Shown here: one piece after another, positions 5,865 through 6,978 of the stretch | How the letters are laid out: every line of letters starts with the position of its first letter | How positions within the stretch are numbered: the first letter of the stretch is position 1 | NCBI GenBank assembly: GCA_023433825.1 | Contig: JAEYTU010000620.1 | Span: 1-6,978, forward strand | Length of the DNA: 6,978 nt | Source: Planctomycetota bacterium | GTDB taxonomy: Bacteria; Planctomycetota; UBA1135; UBA2386 | Direction of reading: 5' to 3' | Notes under the pieces: generated by a model | The model's input: the letters and a program-made list of their open reading frames with translations, nothing else | Database searches by the model: none | Told to the model about the DNA's origin: nothing | Translations under genes and position numbers: made by a program

Positions 5865-6978
5865 TCACGCCGACACCGGCGCCGCCGGTGGCTTCGGTGC
5901 GGCCGGCAACCAGACGACGAACGTCGCGCCAGCACCCTTCTCGCTCTGCACGGTCATCGTCCCGCCGTGCGCCGTGACGATGCCGTACGACACCGACAGT
6001 CCGAGCCCGGTCCCGCGCAGTTCGGGGTCCTTCTCGCTGTCGCGTTTCGTGAAGAACGGTTCGAAGACGCGATCGAGATCCTCCGGCGCAATGCCGTGGC
6101 CGGAGTCCGCGACACGGATTTCGACGCCGGCGTCGTGACGCCGGGCTTCGACGCGCAGAGTTCCGCCACCGGGCATCGCCTGCAGCGCATTCGTCAGCAG
6201 GTTGACGAACACCTGATGCAACGCGTCGGCGTCGCCGCGCAGCGACAGCGGGCCTTCGTAGTCGCGTTCGACGGCGACGCTGCGGCGGCGTGCGGCCGGC
6301 TCGCAGAGGCGCAGCGCGTCGTCGAGCACGTCGTGCACGTCGACGTCGCGAACGTGCTCGACGCTGCGCCGCGAGAAGCGCAGCAACTGCGCCGTGATCG
6401 CCGTCGCGCGATCGGCGGCACGGACGATCACGTCGAGCGTCTCGCGACGTTCGGGATCGGTCTCGTCGTTGCGAACGTCGGCGGCGCAACCGCGGATCCC
6501 GCCGATCAGGTTGTTGAACTCGTGCGCGATGCCGCCGGCGAGTGTGCCGATCGATGCCATCTTCTCGGCCTGCACGAGCTGATGGGTCTTGCGTTCGACC
6601 TCCTGCGCGAGCGTCCGGTTCAGGCGTTCGAGTTCTTCGCGCGACGCGCGGAGTTGCTCGACCATCGTGGCGAACGCGCTCGCCAGGTCGCCGATCTCGT
6701 CGCCGGTGTCGACACGGATCCCGACCGACAGGTCGCCGGCAGCGACGCGTTGGGTCGCCTCGCGAAGCAGTCGCGCCGGTCGGACGACGAAGCGGAACAG
6801 CCCGAAGCCGAGGAGCGCGAATCCACTCAGCAGGACCGTCGCACAGAGCAGCAGCAGCGTTCCGCGGAGGTCGTCGGCGAACGTCGCCGCGCGCATCGCC
6901 TGCTCCTCGGCGTTCCGGGCGACGTGCTCGGCGATCCGGACGTTCGCGCGGCGTTCCATCTCGCGGGCGAGCACCTCG
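5865..6978 (-). CDS. HAMP-domain sensor histidine kinase (5' end outside window)
   Basis: The C-terminal portion of a membrane histidine kinase. The frame is open to the window edge, and a GTG at 6974 is not likely to be the true start because the first transmembrane helix and sensor domain are missing. Numbering from that GTG: end of an extracytoplasmic segment (1-36), transmembrane helix (about 38-64), HAMP (about 62-112, with the DEIGDLASAF core), coiled coil (112-140), DHp H-box GGIAHEFNNLIGG (147-159) with phospho-acceptor His151, and an HATPase_c domain with N-box VNLLTNA (257-263), G1 DSGHG (290-294), F-box FEPFF (304-308) and G2 GTGLGLS (321-327). All catalytic motifs are present. It should autophosphorylate in response to a periplasmic or membrane signal and phosphorylate D66 of the regulator encoded just downstream. 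The tail is Ala/Pro-rich (PKPPAAPVSA). Confidence 0.94.
   Translation of the reverse strand, partial: EVLAREMERRANVRIAEHVARNAEEQAMRAATFADDLRGTLLLLCATVLLSGFALLGFGLFRFVVRPARLLREATQRVAAGDLSVGIRVDTGDEIGDLASAFATMVEQLRASREELERLNRTLAQEVERKTHQLVQAEKMASIGTLAGGIAHEFNNLIGGIRGCAADVRNDETDPERRETLDVIVRAADRATAITAQLLRFSRRSVEHVRDVDVHDVLDDALRLCEPAARRRSVAVERDYEGPLSLRGDADALHQVFVNLLTNALQAMPGGGTLRVEARRHDAGVEIRVADSGHGIAPEDLDRVFEPFFTKRDSEKDPELRGTGLGLSVSYGIVTAHGGTMTVQSEKGAGATFVVWLPAAPKPPAAPVSA

Noticed and set aside
1..6978. CRISPR arrays, insertion sequences, tRNA or rRNA genes
   Set aside because: No spaced direct repeats, transposase motifs, terminal inverted repeats or RNA gene signatures were seen; nearly all bases fall in the five coding regions.

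Overview
This is a high-GC stretch (roughly 70% G+C by eye, with strong third-position G/C bias in every gene) that is almost entirely coding and devoted to signal transduction. The membrane Ser/Thr kinase with C-terminal TPRs, next to a sigma factor of the Sigma70_ECF (PF07638-like) type, is a pairing most typical of Planctomycetota and also seen in Acidobacteriota. A Planctomycetota origin is my best guess. It is an inference from gene style, since the window has no rRNA or other marker gene. None of the four visible start codons has a recognisable GGAGG-type ribosome binding site.

Layout: (1) 1-2489, minus strand, a Hanks-type Ser/Thr kinase with one transmembrane helix and kinesin-light-chain-like TPRs; its 3' end lies beyond position 1. 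(2) 2490-2577, an 88-bp divergent intergenic region with two compact inverted repeats. (3) 2578-3153, plus strand, a 191-residue ECF-type sigma factor. (4) 3154-3180, a short convergent gap, with a GC-rich hairpin at 3190-3208 over the end of the next gene. (5) 3181-4359 (or 4377), minus strand, an unrecognised predicted lipoprotein. (6) 4374-5801, minus strand, an NtrC-like response regulator. (7) 5865-6978, minus strand, the C-terminal part of a HAMP sensor histidine kinase whose 5' end lies beyond the window. There is no gene-free stretch longer than about 90 bp.

Two signalling modules meet here. The first is the divergent kinase/sigma pair. The sigma factor lacks the acidic motif usual in region 2.2 and has a threonine there, which fits the kinase-activated sigma factors described for the ECF43/EcfP-PknT system. 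No anti-sigma gene is visible. The second is a probable histidine kinase > response regulator > lipoprotein operon on the minus strand, with the lipoprotein gene abutting or overlapping the regulator's stop codon.

The most unusual item is the response regulator. It looks like a sigma54-dependent activator, but its GAFTGA loop is not conserved and the Walker B glutamate is alanine, while the receiver domain, Walker A motif, candidate arginine fingers and Fis-type DNA-binding domain remain. It is probably a sigma54-independent, non-hydrolysing descendant of the NtrC family.
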